Assembly: GCF_020216525.1 (NCBI RefSeq)
Contig: NZ_JAIWOY010000012.1
Coordinates: forward strand, 30,074-94,073
DNA: 64,000 nt
Origin: Nocardioides nematodiphilus
GTDB taxonomy: Bacteria > Actinomycetota > Actinomycetes > Propionibacteriales > Nocardioidaceae
Reading direction: 5' to 3'
Below are positions 37,090 through 45,820 of this stretch, one piece after another. The position numbers and the translations under genes are program-made. The notes under the pieces are model-generated. The model ran no database searches and was not told where the DNA came from. It saw only the letters and a program-made list of their open reading frames with translations. The stretch's first letter is position 1. The number at the start of each line of letters is the position of its first letter.

Positions 37090-38040
37090 CTACGCGCGCG
37101 GGTGTGCCTGCTGGTACGCCCGGCGGAGCCGGTCGGTGCTCACATGGGTGTAGAGCTGGGTCGTCGCGAGCGACGCGTGCCCGAGCAGCTCCTGCACCGA
37201 ACGCAGGTCGGCGCCGCCCTCGAGGAGGTGGGTCGCAGCGGTGTGGCGCAGCCCATGCGGCGCGAGATCAGGTGCGCCCGGGACGGCGGCCGCACTCTTG
37301 TGGACGAGGGTCCGGACGGCGCGCTGATCCATCCGCCCTCCGCGGGCGCCGAGGAAGAGGGCCGGCCCCGAGCCGTCCCGAACGACGCTCGGGCGACCCT
37401 CGGTGAGCCACCGGTCGAGCGCGTCAGCGGCGGGCCTGCCGAACGGCACCGTCCGCTCCTTGCGGCCCTTGCCGAGGACGCGGACGACGTTCCGCTGCCG
37501 GTCGAGGTCGTCGACGTCGAGACCGACCATCTCGCCGACGCGGATGCCGGTCGCGTAGAGCAGCTCGAGCACAGCGACATCGCGCAGTCCCAGGGGGCCG
37601 CCGTGCTCGGCTGCGGCCTCGACGGTCGCGCTCAGCAGCGCCTCGGCCTCGTCGGCGCGAAGCACCGCCGGAAGGGTGCGATGCGCCTTCGGGGAGCGGA
37701 GGGCGGCCCCGGCATCGGTCGATGCTCGTCCCGTGCGGACGAGCCAGGCGGTGAAGACCCGGGCGGCCGTGGCGCGGCGCGCGATCGTCGTGCGGCTGCG
37801 GCCCATCGTCTGCTGCTTGGCCAGCCAGCTGCGCAGGGCGCGCAGGTCGATCTGCTGCAGATCCGTGATCCCGAGCCGCGTCATGTGATCGAGCAGACCC
37901 ACGATGTCGCCGAGGTAGGCCCGCACGGAGTGGGAGGTGAGGTCCCGCTCCGCGACGAGATGACGTTCGTAGTCCGCGACGACGAGCGCGTACGCCTCGG
38001 GCAGCGTGTGCTCGTCAGTCGCCTCCGCCTCATCCGTCAC
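37090..38040 (-). CDS. xerC: tyrosine recombinase XerC
   Basis: XerC resolves chromosome dimers at dif together with XerD. The 316-residue protein has an N-terminal SAM-like core-binding domain (YERHLVAERDLTSHSVRAYL) and the catalytic domain with the full set: Arg in ATGIRVGEMVGL, Lys in GKGRKERTVPF, His-Leu-Arg-His in HGLRHTAATHL, His in LGHASLATTQ and the Tyr nucleophile in LYTHVS. The start is GTG at 38040; minus-strand TACACT (38047-38052) lies 6 nt upstream, again a leaderless arrangement. Position between dprA and rpsB and lack of phage genes argue for a housekeeping Xer, not an integrase. Confidence 0.92.
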   Translation of the reverse strand: MTDEAEATDEHTLPEAYALVVADYERHLVAERDLTSHSVRAYLGDIVGLLDHMTRLGITDLQQIDLRALRSWLAKQQTMGRSRTTIARRATAARVFTAWLVRTGRASTDAGAALRSPKAHRTLPAVLRADEAEALLSATVEAAAEHGGPLGLRDVAVLELLYATGIRVGEMVGLDVDDLDRQRNVVRVLGKGRKERTVPFGRPAADALDRWLTEGRPSVVRDGSGPALFLGARGGRMDQRAVRTLVHKSAAAVPGAPDLAPHGLRHTAATHLLEGGADLRSVQELLGHASLATTQLYTHVSTDRLRRAYQQAHPRA

Positions 38041-38126
38041 ACGCCGAGTGTAGGTCGTGCAGGCGTGCTGCCCCGGCGGCGACGTGCGACCGGTTCCCGC
38101 GAGCGGACGCTGCCGCGACCCACCAC

Positions 38127-38774
38127 TCAGCCCAGGAGCCGGGCGATCAACGGCAGCCAGCCGCCGTACGGAAGCGCGGCGAACGGCGAGGGGGTGCGGG
38201 TACGTGCTGCGGGAGCGGCGCGCCACAGGGGGAGGAGTCGCACCGAGCGCCCCAGACCGATCAGTCCGAGGGGGTCCAGGTACACGTCGTCGGCGTTGCG
38301 GATCCAGCCCCAGTGCAGGCAGATCGACGGCAGGCAGTGCGACTGCACGCCCGTGAGAGTCCCGATCACCGCGCCCTGCGCCACCGCGTCCCCGACCGCG
38401 ACCGTCGCCGCGACCGGCTCGTAGGTCGTCCGGGTGTCGCCATGGTCGACGACCACCACGCCGCGCCCCGCCAGGGCGCCGGCGAAGGTCACCGTCCCGC
38501 TCATCGCGGCGCGCACCGGGGCGCCGACCGTGCCTGCCAGATCCACGCCGCGGTGCCCGGAGCCGTACGCCGAGTCGGGCGGGTCGAAGGGACGCACCAC
38601 GGTGGGCGCGGGGGAGAGCGGCCACGCACCGGCCGGAACCGCCGCCCCGGCGCCGCCCACGGTCGCGGACCGCGCCGCACTCGGGAGCAGGAGCAGGACC
38701 GCGACCGCCAGGACGACGAGAAGGCGCACGCCCGGGCGGCGGATCCGGCCGGTGGTGATCGCAGCAGCACTCAT
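38127..38774 (-). CDS. secreted M23-family peptidase-like protein
   Basis: M23 proteins are zinc endopeptidases of peptidoglycan or non-catalytic regulators. The 215-residue protein has a signal anchor (RLLVVLAVAVLLLLPSAA), then FDPPDSAYGSGHRGVDLAG with the H-x3-D ligands, VVVVDHGDTRTTYEPV, and near the end CLPSICLHWGW. The usual HxH motif is here C-L-H: the second His is kept but the first, catalytic, is Cys. Activity is therefore uncertain. The ATG at 38774 has AGGAGG upstream; a longer in-frame start at 38882 is rejected. An M23 gene upstream of rpsB is common in actinobacteria. Confidence 0.85.
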   Translation of the reverse strand: MSAAAITTGRIRRPGVRLLVVLAVAVLLLLPSAARSATVGGAGAAVPAGAWPLSPAPTVVRPFDPPDSAYGSGHRGVDLAGTVGAPVRAAMSGTVTFAGALAGRGVVVVDHGDTRTTYEPVAATVAVGDAVAQGAVIGTLTGVQSHCLPSICLHWGWIRNADDVYLDPLGLIGLGRSVRLLPLWRAAPAARTRTPSPFAALPYGGWLPLIARLLG

Positions 38775-39093
38775 GGGTCCAGCCTCCTGCCGAGCGGGCC
38801 CCTGTCGCACGCTCCTCCGTACGGGTTGGGGAAAGCCCTGCGCGAAGGGCGCCCTGTGGACGGAAACCGGCCGGGATCGCACGCCTGCACCCGCTCCTCA
38901 GCGATTGGCCCCACTCCGGTGGGAGCGACTACGCTGAGCGGAGCAGCCCTACCTGGGCTGACTTCGCGTGTCCGCAGACCGCGTCGGAGCGAAAGCCCCG
39001 ATCGCTCGCGGGCGCGGCCCCCGGTCCCCGTTGTCGGGGTAGGGCCGCGCGTGGACGCCAGGCACCAATAACTGGAAATAAAGGAAGAACACC
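38775..39093. other. M23-rpsB divergent intergenic region
   Basis: This 319-bp stretch holds no gene. It contains the M23 Shine-Dalgarno at its left edge, a weak rpsB promoter candidate (TTGGCC 38905-38910, TACGCT 38930-38935, 19-bp spacer), and a hairpin at 39012-39050 described separately. GGAAATAAAGGAAG just before rpsB is the ribosome-binding area and is unusually A-rich for this genome. Confidence 0.5.
39012..39050 (+). promoter_or_regulatory. two-part hairpin in the rpsB leader
   Basis: GCGCGGCCC (39012-39020) pairs with GGGCCGCGC (39042-39050), and inside them CCCCG (39026-39030) pairs with CGGGG (39035-39039) over the loop TTGT. It ends 43 nt before the rpsB start and lies downstream of the likely promoter, so it would be part of the mRNA leader. 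It could be an S2 autoregulatory element or a terminator/attenuator; no named family is claimed. Confidence 0.5.
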
Positions 39094-39975
39094 ATGGCAG
39101 TCGTGACCATGCGCCAGCTCCTCGAGAGCGGCGTCCACTTCGGACACCAGACCCGTCGCTGGAACCCGAAGATGAAGCGCTTCATCATGACCGAGCGCAA
39201 CGGCATCTACATCATCGACCTGCAGCAGTCGCTGGCCTACATCGACCGCTCGTACGCCTTCGTCAAGGAGACCGTCGCCAAGGGCGGCACCATCCTGTTC
39301 GTCGGCACCAAGAAGCAGGCCCAGGAGGCGATCGCCGAGCAGGCGACCCGCGTCGGCCAGCCCTACGTCAACCAGCGTTGGCTCGGCGGCATGCTCACCA
39401 ACTTCCAGACCGTCGCGCAGCGGATCAACCGCCTCAAGGAGCTCGAGCTCCTCGACTTCGACGACGTCGCCGGCTCCGGCCGCACCAAGAAGGAGCTCCT
39501 CCAGCTCCGTCGCGAGAAGGACAAGCTCGAGAAGACCCTCGGTGGTCTGCGCGACATGACGCGCACCCCGTCGGCCGTCTGGATCGTCGACACCAAGAAG
39601 GAGCACCTCGCCATCGAGGAGGCTCGCAAGCTCAAGATCCCGGTCGTCGGCATCCTGGACACCAACTGCGACCCCGACGAGGTCGACTTCCCGATCCCGG
39701 GTAACGACGACGCCATCCGCGCCGTCAGCCTGCTGACCCGCGTCGTCGCCGACGCCGTCGCCGAGGGCCTCGTCGCCCGCTCCGGCGCCAAGGGTGCCGA
39801 GGCCGCTGAGCCCCTCGCCGAGTGGGAGAAGGAGCTTCTCGCTCCGGCCGAGACCGAGGCTGCTGCCGAGGCACCCGCCGCTGCCGAGACCGCTGAGGCC
39901 CCCGCTGCCGAGGCGACCGAGGCTCCGGCCGCTGAGGCCACCGAGGCTGCTGCTGAGGCTCCGGCCGAGGCCTGA
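39094..39975 (+). CDS. rpsB: 30S ribosomal protein S2
   Basis: The protein starts [21 protein letters not shown] and continues [22 protein letters not shown] (two parts of the family signature), with [16 protein letters not shown] and [12 protein letters not shown] later. The core ends near residue 245; a tail rich in Ala, Glu and Thr extends to 293, as in many actinobacterial S2 proteins. AAAGGAAG precedes the ATG. It is followed 45 nt later by tsf, the universal rpsB-tsf pair. Confidence 0.97.
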   Translation: MAVVTMRQLLESGVHFGHQTRRWNPKMKRFIMTERNGIYIIDLQQSLAYIDRSYAFVKETVAKGGTILFVGTKKQAQEAIAEQATRVGQPYVNQRWLGGMLTNFQTVAQRINRLKELELLDFDDVAGSGRTKKELLQLRREKDKLEKTLGGLRDMTRTPSAVWIVDTKKEHLAIEEARKLKIPVVGILDTNCDPDEVDFPIPGNDDAIRAVSLLTRVVADAVAEGLVARSGAKGAEAAEPLAEWEKELLAPAETEAAAEAPAAAETAEAPAAEATEAPAAEATEAAAEAPAEA

Positions 39976-40020
39976 TCCGAGCCTCCTTCACCCGTACACA
40001 CCACGTACTAAGGACAAGAC

Positions 40021-40830
40021 ATGGCTTACACCGCTGCCGACGTCAAGAAGCTGCGTGAGCTCACGCAGGCCGGCATGATGGACTGCAAGAAGGCGCTCGA
40101 CGAGACCGACGGCGACTTCGACAAGGCTGTCGAGCTGCTCCGCGTCAAGGGTGCCGCCAAGGCCGCCGCCCGTGCCGCCGAGCGCGAGGCCTCGGCCGGT
40201 CTGGTCGCCGCCTCGGGCGGTGCCCTGATCAGCCTGAAGGCCGAGACGGACTTCGTCGCCAAGAACGAGGCCTTCGTGAACGCCGCCCAGGCGATCGCGG
40301 ACGCCGCGAACGCGAACAAGGTCGGCGACGCCGAGGCGCTCAAGGCCGTCTCGCTCGGCGACAAGACGGTCGGCGAGACCGTCGACGAGCTCGCCCGCAC
40401 CATCGGCGAGAAGATCGAGCTCGGCGAGGTCGCGTACTTCGAGGGCAACACCACGGTCTACCTGCACAAGAAGGCCTCCGACCTGCCCCCGACCCTCGGC
40501 GTTCTCGTCGAGTACACGGGTGACGAGGCTGCCGCCAAGCAGGCCGCCCAGCAGGCCGCCGCGCTGAAGGCCCAGTTCCTCACCAGCGACCAGGTCCCGG
40601 CCGACGTCGTCGAGGCTGAGAAGAACGTGCTGACCAAGAAGACGCTGGAGGAGGGCAAGCCGGAGGCTGCCGTCGCCAAGATCGTCGAGGGTCGCATCGG
40701 CGCCTTCTTCAAGGAGATCGTCCTCCTCGACCAGGAGTCGGTCTTCGAGGCCAAGAAGTCGGTCAAGCAGGTCCTCGACGCTGCCGGCACCACGGTGACG
40801 AAGTTCGCCCGCTTCGAGGTCGGCCTGTGA
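40021..40830 (+). CDS. tsf: elongation factor Ts
   Basis: EF-Ts is the nucleotide exchange factor for EF-Tu. The 269-residue protein begins [20 protein letters not shown] followed by [20 protein letters not shown] (UBA-like N domain and first signature), has the second signature [16 protein letters not shown] near residue 75 (TDFV contacts the EF-Tu Mg site), and ends with a dimerisation/C domain. A hairpin (40828-40854) overlaps its stop codon and a second, stronger terminator lies at 40881-40922. Confidence 0.97.
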   Translation: MAYTAADVKKLRELTQAGMMDCKKALDETDGDFDKAVELLRVKGAAKAAARAAEREASAGLVAASGGALISLKAETDFVAKNEAFVNAAQAIADAANANKVGDAEALKAVSLGDKTVGETVDELARTIGEKIELGEVAYFEGNTTVYLHKKASDLPPTLGVLVEYTGDEAAAKQAAQQAAALKAQFLTSDQVPADVVEAEKNVLTKKTLEEGKPEAAVAKIVEGRIGAFFKEIVLLDQESVFEAKKSVKQVLDAAGTTVTKFARFEVGL

Positions 40831-40854
40831 TCTGACGCCTCGGCGTCATGATCA
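40828..40854 (+). terminator. small hairpin at the tsf stop codon
   Basis: TGATCTGACGCC (40828-40839) pairs with GGCGTCATGATCA (40842-40854) with a one-base bulge and a 2-nt loop, starting at the tsf stop itself. It may be an upstream part of a two-stage terminator with the hairpin at 40881. Confidence 0.45.
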
Positions 40855-40880
40855 GAGGGAACCAAGCAACACACTTCAGG

Positions 40881-40922
40881 AGGCCGGTCCGATGACACAC
40901 GTCGTGTTCATCGGACCGGCCT
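40881..40922 (+). terminator. strong hairpin terminator between tsf and pyrH
   Basis: AGGCCGGTCCGATGA (40881-40895) pairs perfectly with TCATCGGACCGGCCT (40908-40922); the 12-nt centre also contains ACAC/GTGT. The stem is followed by TCGCCGTTCG. It ends the rpsB-tsf unit, and pyrH must have its own promoter in the next 80 nt (TACTCT at 40968-40973 is a candidate -10). Confidence 0.8.
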
Positions 40923-41003
40923 TCGCCGTTCGTGCCCAGCGAACGAGCACACTGCGCGCAGCGCACTACTCTCACCTGTAAACACCCCGCGGAAGGACCA
41001 CAC

Positions 41004-41717
41004 GTGACCGGTTACAAGCGAGTGCTGCTGAAGCTCTCCGGCGAGGTCTTCGGCGGCGGCAAGGTCGGCGTCGACCCCGACGTCGTCGAGAAGGTCGCCC
41101 GTGAGATCAAGGCGGTCGCCGACTCCGGCGTCCAGATCGCGGTCGTCACCGGCGGCGGCAACTTCTTCCGCGGCGCCGAGCTCCAGCAGCGTGGCATGGA
41201 GCGCTCCCGCGCCGACTACATGGGCATGCTCGGCATCGTGATGAACTGCCTGGCGCTCCAGGACTTCCTCGAGCGGATGGGCGTCGACACCCGCGTGCAG
41301 ACCGCCATCACCATGGGTCAGGTCGCCGAGCCGTACATCCCGCGCAAGGCGATGCGCCACATGGAGAAGGGCCGCGTCGTCATCTTCGGCGCCGGCATGG
41401 GCATGCCCTACTTCTCCACCGACACCGTCGCGGTGCAGCGTGCGCTGGAGAACCAGTGCGACGCCGTCCTGGTGGCGAAGTCCGGCGTCGACGGCGTCTA
41501 TTCCGCCGACCCGAACAAGCACGCCGACGCGGTCAAGTACGACACCCTCACGTACGACCAGGCCCTCACCGAGGGCCTCCAGATCATGGACCAGACGGCC
41601 TTCGCCCTGTGCGGCGAGAACAAGCTGCCGATGGTCGTCTTCGGCATGGAGCCCGAGGGCAACATCCTGCGCGTCGTGCAGGGTGAGAAGATCGGTACGC
41701 TCGTCAGCGCCGGCTGA
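41004..41717 (+). CDS. pyrH: UMP kinase
   Basis: PyrH converts UMP to UDP and belongs to the amino-acid-kinase fold. The 237-residue protein has the N-terminal [29 protein letters not shown] near residue 50, [11 protein letters not shown] and [17 protein letters not shown] near 154. GGAAGGA lies about 9 nt before the GTG. Longer in-frame codons from 40932 are rejected because the conserved start follows GTG 41004. It is the first gene of the pyrH-frr-cdsA unit. Confidence 0.97.
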   Translation: MTGYKRVLLKLSGEVFGGGKVGVDPDVVEKVAREIKAVADSGVQIAVVTGGGNFFRGAELQQRGMERSRADYMGMLGIVMNCLALQDFLERMGVDTRVQTAITMGQVAEPYIPRKAMRHMEKGRVVIFGAGMGMPYFSTDTVAVQRALENQCDAVLVAKSGVDGVYSADPNKHADAVKYDTLTYDQALTEGLQIMDQTAFALCGENKLPMVVFGMEPEGNILRVVQGEKIGTLVSAG

Positions 41718-41762
41718 CCGAGCAAGCGCAGCAGCACCAGAAAGAACCGGACTAGGAGCGAC

Positions 41763-42323
41763 ATGGCGATCAACGACATCCTCAACGAGGCCGACGACAA
41801 GATGGGCAAGTCCGTCGAGGCGACCCGTGAGGACTTCAACACGATCCGTGCCGGCCGCATCACGCCCGCCGTCTTCAACAAGCTCACCGCTGACTACTAC
41901 GGCACCCCGACGCCGCTGCAGGGTCTGGCCACCTTCACCTCGCAGGACGCCCGCACGATCCTGATCGCGCCGTTCGACGCCTCGGCCATGCCGGCGATCG
42001 AGAAGGCCATCCGCGACTCCGACCTGGGCATCAACCCGTCCAACGACGGCAAGGTGCTGCGCGCGGTCTTCCCCGAGCTGACCGAGGAGCGCCGCAAGGA
42101 GTTCGTCAAGCAGGCCAAGGAGAAGGCCGAGCAGGGCCGCGTCTCGGTCCGCCAGGTCCGTCAGAAGGCCAAGCAGAACCTCGAGAAGCTCGAGAAGGAC
42201 GGCGAGGTCGGCAAGGACGACGTCGCCGGTGCCGAGAAGAAGCTCGACGCGACCACCAAGAAGCACACCGACGCGATCGACGCCATGCTCAAGAGCAAGG
42301 AGTCCGAGCTCCTCGAGGTCTGA
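41763..42323 (+). CDS. frr: ribosome recycling factor
   Basis: RRF, with EF-G, splits post-termination ribosomes. The 186-residue protein has the family length and motifs: DDKMGKSVEATREDFNTIRAGR near residue 12 (first 20: DDKMGKSVEATREDFNTIRA), YYGTPTPLQGLA, DLGINPSNDGKVLRAVFPEL (near 79), and the helical bundle EERRKEFVKQAKEKAEQGRV. A GGAGCG precedes the ATG. It lies 45 nt after pyrH and 15 nt before cdsA. Confidence 0.97.
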   Translation: MAINDILNEADDKMGKSVEATREDFNTIRAGRITPAVFNKLTADYYGTPTPLQGLATFTSQDARTILIAPFDASAMPAIEKAIRDSDLGINPSNDGKVLRAVFPELTEERRKEFVKQAKEKAEQGRVSVRQVRQKAKQNLEKLEKDGEVGKDDVAGAEKKLDATTKKHTDAIDAMLKSKESELLEV

Positions 42324-42338
42324 GGAGCTCACACCGAG

Positions 42339-43226
42339 ATGGGGGACTCGACAGGCACCGCCATGCCTTCCTCGAACAAGCCGAAGAAGGACTACGGGCG
42401 GGCCGGGCGCAACCTCCCTGCCGCGATCGGCTCCGCGGTCGTGCTCCTGGGCACGGCCGCGGCCACGCTGTTCATCTGGAAGACCGCCTTCATCGTGCTG
42501 GTGGTGGCCATCATGGTCATCGCCATCTGGGAGCTGCGCCGCGGCCTGATGGCCAAGGACCTCGATCTCCCCGAGCAGCCGCTGATGCTGGGCGGTGCGC
42601 TGATGATCATCGTCGCCTACGTCTGGGGTGCTGACGCGCTCGTCGCGGTCACGGCGGTGACCGCCTTGACGGTCATGCTCTGGCTGCTGCACCGCGGCAT
42701 CGAGGGGTACGTCCGTACGGCCTCCGCCTCGGTGTTCACCCTCATCTACCTACCGTTCCTGGGCTCCTTCGTGGCGTTGATGCTGCGCGAGGGCGGCACG
42801 TTCGACCAGACCGGCGTCGACGCGGGCGTGAAGGGCATCATCGCGTTCGTGCTGGTCACGATCGCCTCCGACATCGGCGGCTACATCGCCGGCGTCCTCT
42901 TCGGGAGGCACCCGATGGCCCCGGTCATCTCGCCGAAGAAGTCCTGGGAGGGCTTCGCCGGCTCGGCGCTGTTCACGATCGTGACCGGTGAGGTGCTGGT
43001 CCGGTTCCTGCTGGACGGCGACTGGTGGGTCGGCGTGGCCTTGGGCGTGATCGCGGTCGCGATGGCGGTCCTCGGCGATCTGGTCGAGTCCGTGATCAAG
43101 CGCGACCTCGGCGTCAAGGACATGAGCCAGATCATCCCCGGCCACGGCGGGATCATGGACCGGCTCGACTCGCTGCTCGCCACGATCGCCCCGATCTGGC
43201 TGCTGCTCCACTACGCCGTCTTCTGA
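42339..43226 (+). CDS. cdsA: phosphatidate cytidylyltransferase CdsA
   Basis: CdsA makes CDP-diacylglycerol, the precursor of phosphatidylinositol, cardiolipin and other phospholipids. The 295-residue protein has about eight membrane helices and the signature near the C-terminus: SVIKRDLGVKDMSQIIPGHG followed by GIMDRLDSLL, with the paired Asp residues that hold the metal. TIASDIGGYIAGVLFGRHPM and SPKKSWEGFAG are also family motifs. The ATG at 42339 gives a 25-residue basic N-terminus; an ATG at 42363 is also in frame. In many actinobacteria rlmN follows directly; here about 9.7 kb intervenes. Confidence 0.95.
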   Translation: MGDSTGTAMPSSNKPKKDYGRAGRNLPAAIGSAVVLLGTAAATLFIWKTAFIVLVVAIMVIAIWELRRGLMAKDLDLPEQPLMLGGALMIIVAYVWGADALVAVTAVTALTVMLWLLHRGIEGYVRTASASVFTLIYLPFLGSFVALMLREGGTFDQTGVDAGVKGIIAFVLVTIASDIGGYIAGVLFGRHPMAPVISPKKSWEGFAGSALFTIVTGEVLVRFLLDGDWWVGVALGVIAVAMAVLGDLVESVIKRDLGVKDMSQIIPGHGGIMDRLDSLLATIAPIWLLLHYAVF

Positions 43227-43245
43227 GTGGGTTACGGTGGCTGGG

Positions 43246-43611
43246 ATGAGCACCGACGAGCCCGGCACGACCACCACGGAGCCCGCGACCGATGAGCCGG
43301 TCGCGACGTCCGACTGGTGGCACCGAGACCACCCGACGTTCGCGGCCCTGAGCGGCTTCTACGCCGGGCTGCTGTTCGCGATCCTCGTCCCGGGCCTGTA
43401 CGCCGCGATCCTGGCCGCTGTCGTGGGTCAGCAGCGTGCTGAGGACCTGTTCCCGTTCGTGCTGGTCACCCTCGTCGTGCCGCTGCTGCTGGTGCTCGCG
43501 CCCCGCAGTCGCAGGTTCGGCCTCTACATGTGGCTCGGGATGATCAGTACCGCCGTCGTCGTGGTCGGCGTCGGCGGCGGGGTCTTCTGGTACATGGTCT
43601 CCCGCGGCTGA
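43246..43611 (+). CDS. three-helix membrane protein, hypothetical
   Basis: The 121-residue product has a Thr/Glu-rich N-terminus (MSTDEPGTTTTEPATDEP), the segment SDWWHRDHPTF, and three hydrophobic segments (AALSGFYAGLLFAILVPGLY, FPFVLVTLVVPLLLVLAP, MWLGMISTAVVVVGVGGGVF). No family is recognised. TACGGT (43233-43238) ends 7 nt before ATG 43246, so the mRNA may be leaderless; an in-frame GTG at 43237 overlaps that hexamer and is less likely. It starts 19 nt past cdsA. Confidence 0.7.
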   Translation: MSTDEPGTTTTEPATDEPVATSDWWHRDHPTFAALSGFYAGLLFAILVPGLYAAILAAVVGQQRAEDLFPFVLVTLVVPLLLVLAPRSRRFGLYMWLGMISTAVVVVGVGGGVFWYMVSRG

Positions 43612-43637
43612 GCCGGGCCGGGCGCGGCCGTCGGTGC

Positions 43638-44324
43638 TCAGGCGACCTCGACGACGATGCCCGTCAGGCCGGTCAGCACGGCCGCCACGCCGGCGCGTAC
43701 CGCGCGACCGGCGCGCTCGGGGGTGAAGGTCTTCGGGTCGTACTGCGCGGGCAGACCAAGCCCCTCGCCCCGGTACATCGCGCCGATCCAGTCGGCGGCG
43801 GTGACGTTGGCGGTCGGCTCCGCGACCTGCGCTCCGACGATGAGGAAGGGCGTCTCCAGATTCGGGGCGCTGACCATCGCGACCGGATCGGTCAGGCCGT
43901 TGCCGACGCTGATCACCAGGTCGGGCTTGGCGTCGAGCGCCTTCTGGATGGTGGCGACGTAGTCGTGCGGCCGGGTCGCCACGAAGTCGGTCACCTTCGC
44001 CTCGACGCTCGCGCCCCACGCCTCGACCGCCGCGCGCAGCACCTCGGTCTGGAGACTCGAACGCGATGTCACACCGTCCACGAGCAGCGCCACGCGATAC
44101 CCGGGCTTCGGCCGGACGTCGTCCCACGAGCCCGCGGCGGGCGTGATGGTGCCTTCGGGGACCGGCGGGTCCGCCGGGTCCCAGAAGCCGTGGCCGAGCC
44201 GGCCCTGGGCCTGCGGCGCCCGCGAGGGCTCCCACGACGGGGCCGCGGCGGAGTCATGCCCGCAGGCGGACAGGCTGAGCAGCGCGCCCAGGGCGAGCGT
44301 GGCGAGGGCGGATCGACGAATCAC
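43638..44324 (-). CDS. BMP-family-like lipoprotein (substrate-binding fold)
   Basis: The protein (228 residues from GTG 44324) has a lipoprotein signal peptide ending LLSLSACG, with the lipobox cysteine, so it is membrane-anchored outside the cell. The mature part holds RVALLVDGVTSRSSLQTEVL, PDLVISVGNGLTDPV and PFLIVGAQ, consistent with one lobe of the periplasmic binding fold of BMP (basic membrane protein) family receptors for nucleosides and similar ligands. It is shorter than usual and no ABC permease or ATPase genes are adjacent, so a transport role is unproven. AGGAAG sits 5 nt before GTG 44324; GTG 44330 is also in frame. Confidence 0.6.
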   Translation of the reverse strand: MIRRSALATLALGALLSLSACGHDSAAAPSWEPSRAPQAQGRLGHGFWDPADPPVPEGTITPAAGSWDDVRPKPGYRVALLVDGVTSRSSLQTEVLRAAVEAWGASVEAKVTDFVATRPHDYVATIQKALDAKPDLVISVGNGLTDPVAMVSAPNLETPFLIVGAQVAEPTANVTAADWIGAMYRGEGLGLPAQYDPKTFTPERAGRAVRAGVAAVLTGLTGIVVEVA

Positions 44325-44437
44325 CCGCACTTCCTACCCGACGTGGGCCCACGGTTACCAACGGCAAGACGGCGGTCGCCGAGCCCTTCTGCACCGTTCA
44401 TGGGCCGTTCACCGGTGGCCGACAGTCTTCGCCGGTC

Positions 44438-45688
44438 ATGCCACGATCATGTTCTCTGCTGCTCGCCGCCCTCGTCGGCCTCCTCGCTGTCCTGGGTCTC
44501 TCCGCCCCGGCGTCAGCCCACGGCTTCACCACGGTCATCTACGTCGACGCCACCTCGCCGGCACCCGGCCAGGTCCAGGTGAGGCTCGGGCTCGAGTACG
44601 ACCTCCTCCTGGTCTCGGTCGCCGACACACAGCAGGACGACCCCTTCTACCGCGAGGGCCAGCCGGCCTGGGACGACGGCGACTTCGCCGCCATGACGAA
44701 GGCCGTCACGGAGCACCGCGCCGCGGTCGAGAGCTACATCGCGGATCGGCTGGGGGTGGACTACGCCGGCGCCTCCTGCGCACCGAGGCTCGAGTCCGAC
44801 GTCTCGGTGAGGATGAACCCCGAGCAGTCCGTGCCGTACGCGAACGTCGTCGTCGACTACGCGTGCCCGGGCGATGCGAACGCCGACGTGCTCCGCACCG
44901 GACACGTGATCTCCTCGACGCTCTTCGGGGATGAGGAGGGCTACGTCAAGGGCGCGAAGTCGATCGTCACGTACGACCTCGACGATCGCACCGGGACCGC
45001 CGGACTCGACAGCGAGCACCCGTCGTTCTCGACCAAGCAGAGCTGGCAGCAGCGGTTCGGAGAGTTCTGGCGCCTCGGCGCCGAGCACCTGCTGAAGGGC
45101 CTCGACCATCTGCTGTTCCTGACAGCGCTGATCGTCGGGTCGCGCCGCCTGCGCGAGGTCGTGTTGGCGGCCACCACGTTCACCCTGGCCCACTCGACCA
45201 CCCTGATCCTGGCCGCCTTCGGCCTCGTCCACGGCTCGGCCGACGTGATCGAGCCGCTCATCGCGCTGTCGATCGCAGCCACCGCCGGCTGGTACCTGTG
45301 GCGGGTCTGGCGCCGCGGCGAGCATGCCGCCGACCTCGACGTCGCCGGCCGCAGCCACTTCGCGCTGGACCGTGCGGGCTGGGCCCGCCTCGCCGTGGTC
45401 TTCGGATTCGGCCTGGTCCACGGGATGGGCTTCGCCGGCGCACTCGGCATCGATCACGCCTGGTCATGGCAGCTGCTCTGGTCGCTGCTGATCTTCAACA
45501 TCGGCATCGAGTCGGTCCAGATCGGGCTGATCGTCGCGATCTTCCCGGTGCTGATGCTGCTGCGCCACCGTGCCCCGCGGACTGCCCTGTGGGTCTCGGC
45601 CGGCATCGCCCTCGTCGTCGCGATCGTCGGGCTGGTGTGGTTCGGCCAGCGGGTCTTCGGCTTCGAGCTGATCGGCGAGGGCGCCTGA
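44438..45688 (+). CDS. HupE/UreJ-type membrane protein with extracytoplasmic domain
   Basis: The 416-residue protein has a signal peptide (LLAALVGLLAVLGLSAPASA) followed directly by HGFTT, so mature His would be near the N-terminus. About 190 residues of extracytoplasmic beta-type domain precede a membrane half of six or seven helices: GLDHLLFLTALIVG, TLAHSTTLILAAFGLVHG, FGFGLVHGMGFAGALG and NIGIESVQIGLIV. The repeated GxxHGxGFA/HS elements match the HupE/UreJ family, whose members are linked to nickel or cobalt handling or have unknown roles. No hydrogenase or urease genes are present. Function here is undetermined. Confidence 0.8.
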   Translation: MPRSCSLLLAALVGLLAVLGLSAPASAHGFTTVIYVDATSPAPGQVQVRLGLEYDLLLVSVADTQQDDPFYREGQPAWDDGDFAAMTKAVTEHRAAVESYIADRLGVDYAGASCAPRLESDVSVRMNPEQSVPYANVVVDYACPGDANADVLRTGHVISSTLFGDEEGYVKGAKSIVTYDLDDRTGTAGLDSEHPSFSTKQSWQQRFGEFWRLGAEHLLKGLDHLLFLTALIVGSRRLREVVLAATTFTLAHSTTLILAAFGLVHGSADVIEPLIALSIAATAGWYLWRVWRRGEHAADLDVAGRSHFALDRAGWARLAVVFGFGLVHGMGFAGALGIDHAWSWQLLWSLLIFNIGIESVQIGLIVAIFPVLMLLRHRAPRTALWVSAGIALVVAIVGLVWFGQRVFGFELIGEGA

Positions 45689-45731
45689 TTCATCTGATGC
45701 ATGCAAAGTGATCCGCTGCCCGACCCCGCCC

Positions 45732-45764
45732 CACGACCAGGTATTTGCCAGGGATTTACCAGGC
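45732..45764 (+). promoter_or_regulatory. three 11-bp direct repeats (Pho-box-like)
   Basis: CACGACCAGGT (45732-45742), ATTTGCCAGGG (45743-45753) and ATTTACCAGGC (45754-45764) are abutting 11-bp units that share an (A/G)CCAGG core. The 11-bp period and direct orientation are the layout of PhoP binding sites in actinobacteria, and the next gene is a secreted phosphatase. The unit sequence differs from the GTTCACC consensus, so the match is by structure rather than letters. It lies 57-89 nt upstream of the start. Confidence 0.5.
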
Positions 45765-45820
45765 ATCGTCAGAGTTCGGACGTTCGGCTTCACCACTGAT
45801 TCCCTTGGAAGAGGAACCCT

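Noticed and set aside
37090..38040. Phage integrase marking a mobile element
   Set aside because: It is a full-length XerC in the conserved dprA-rpsB neighbourhood with no attachment site, tRNA or phage genes.
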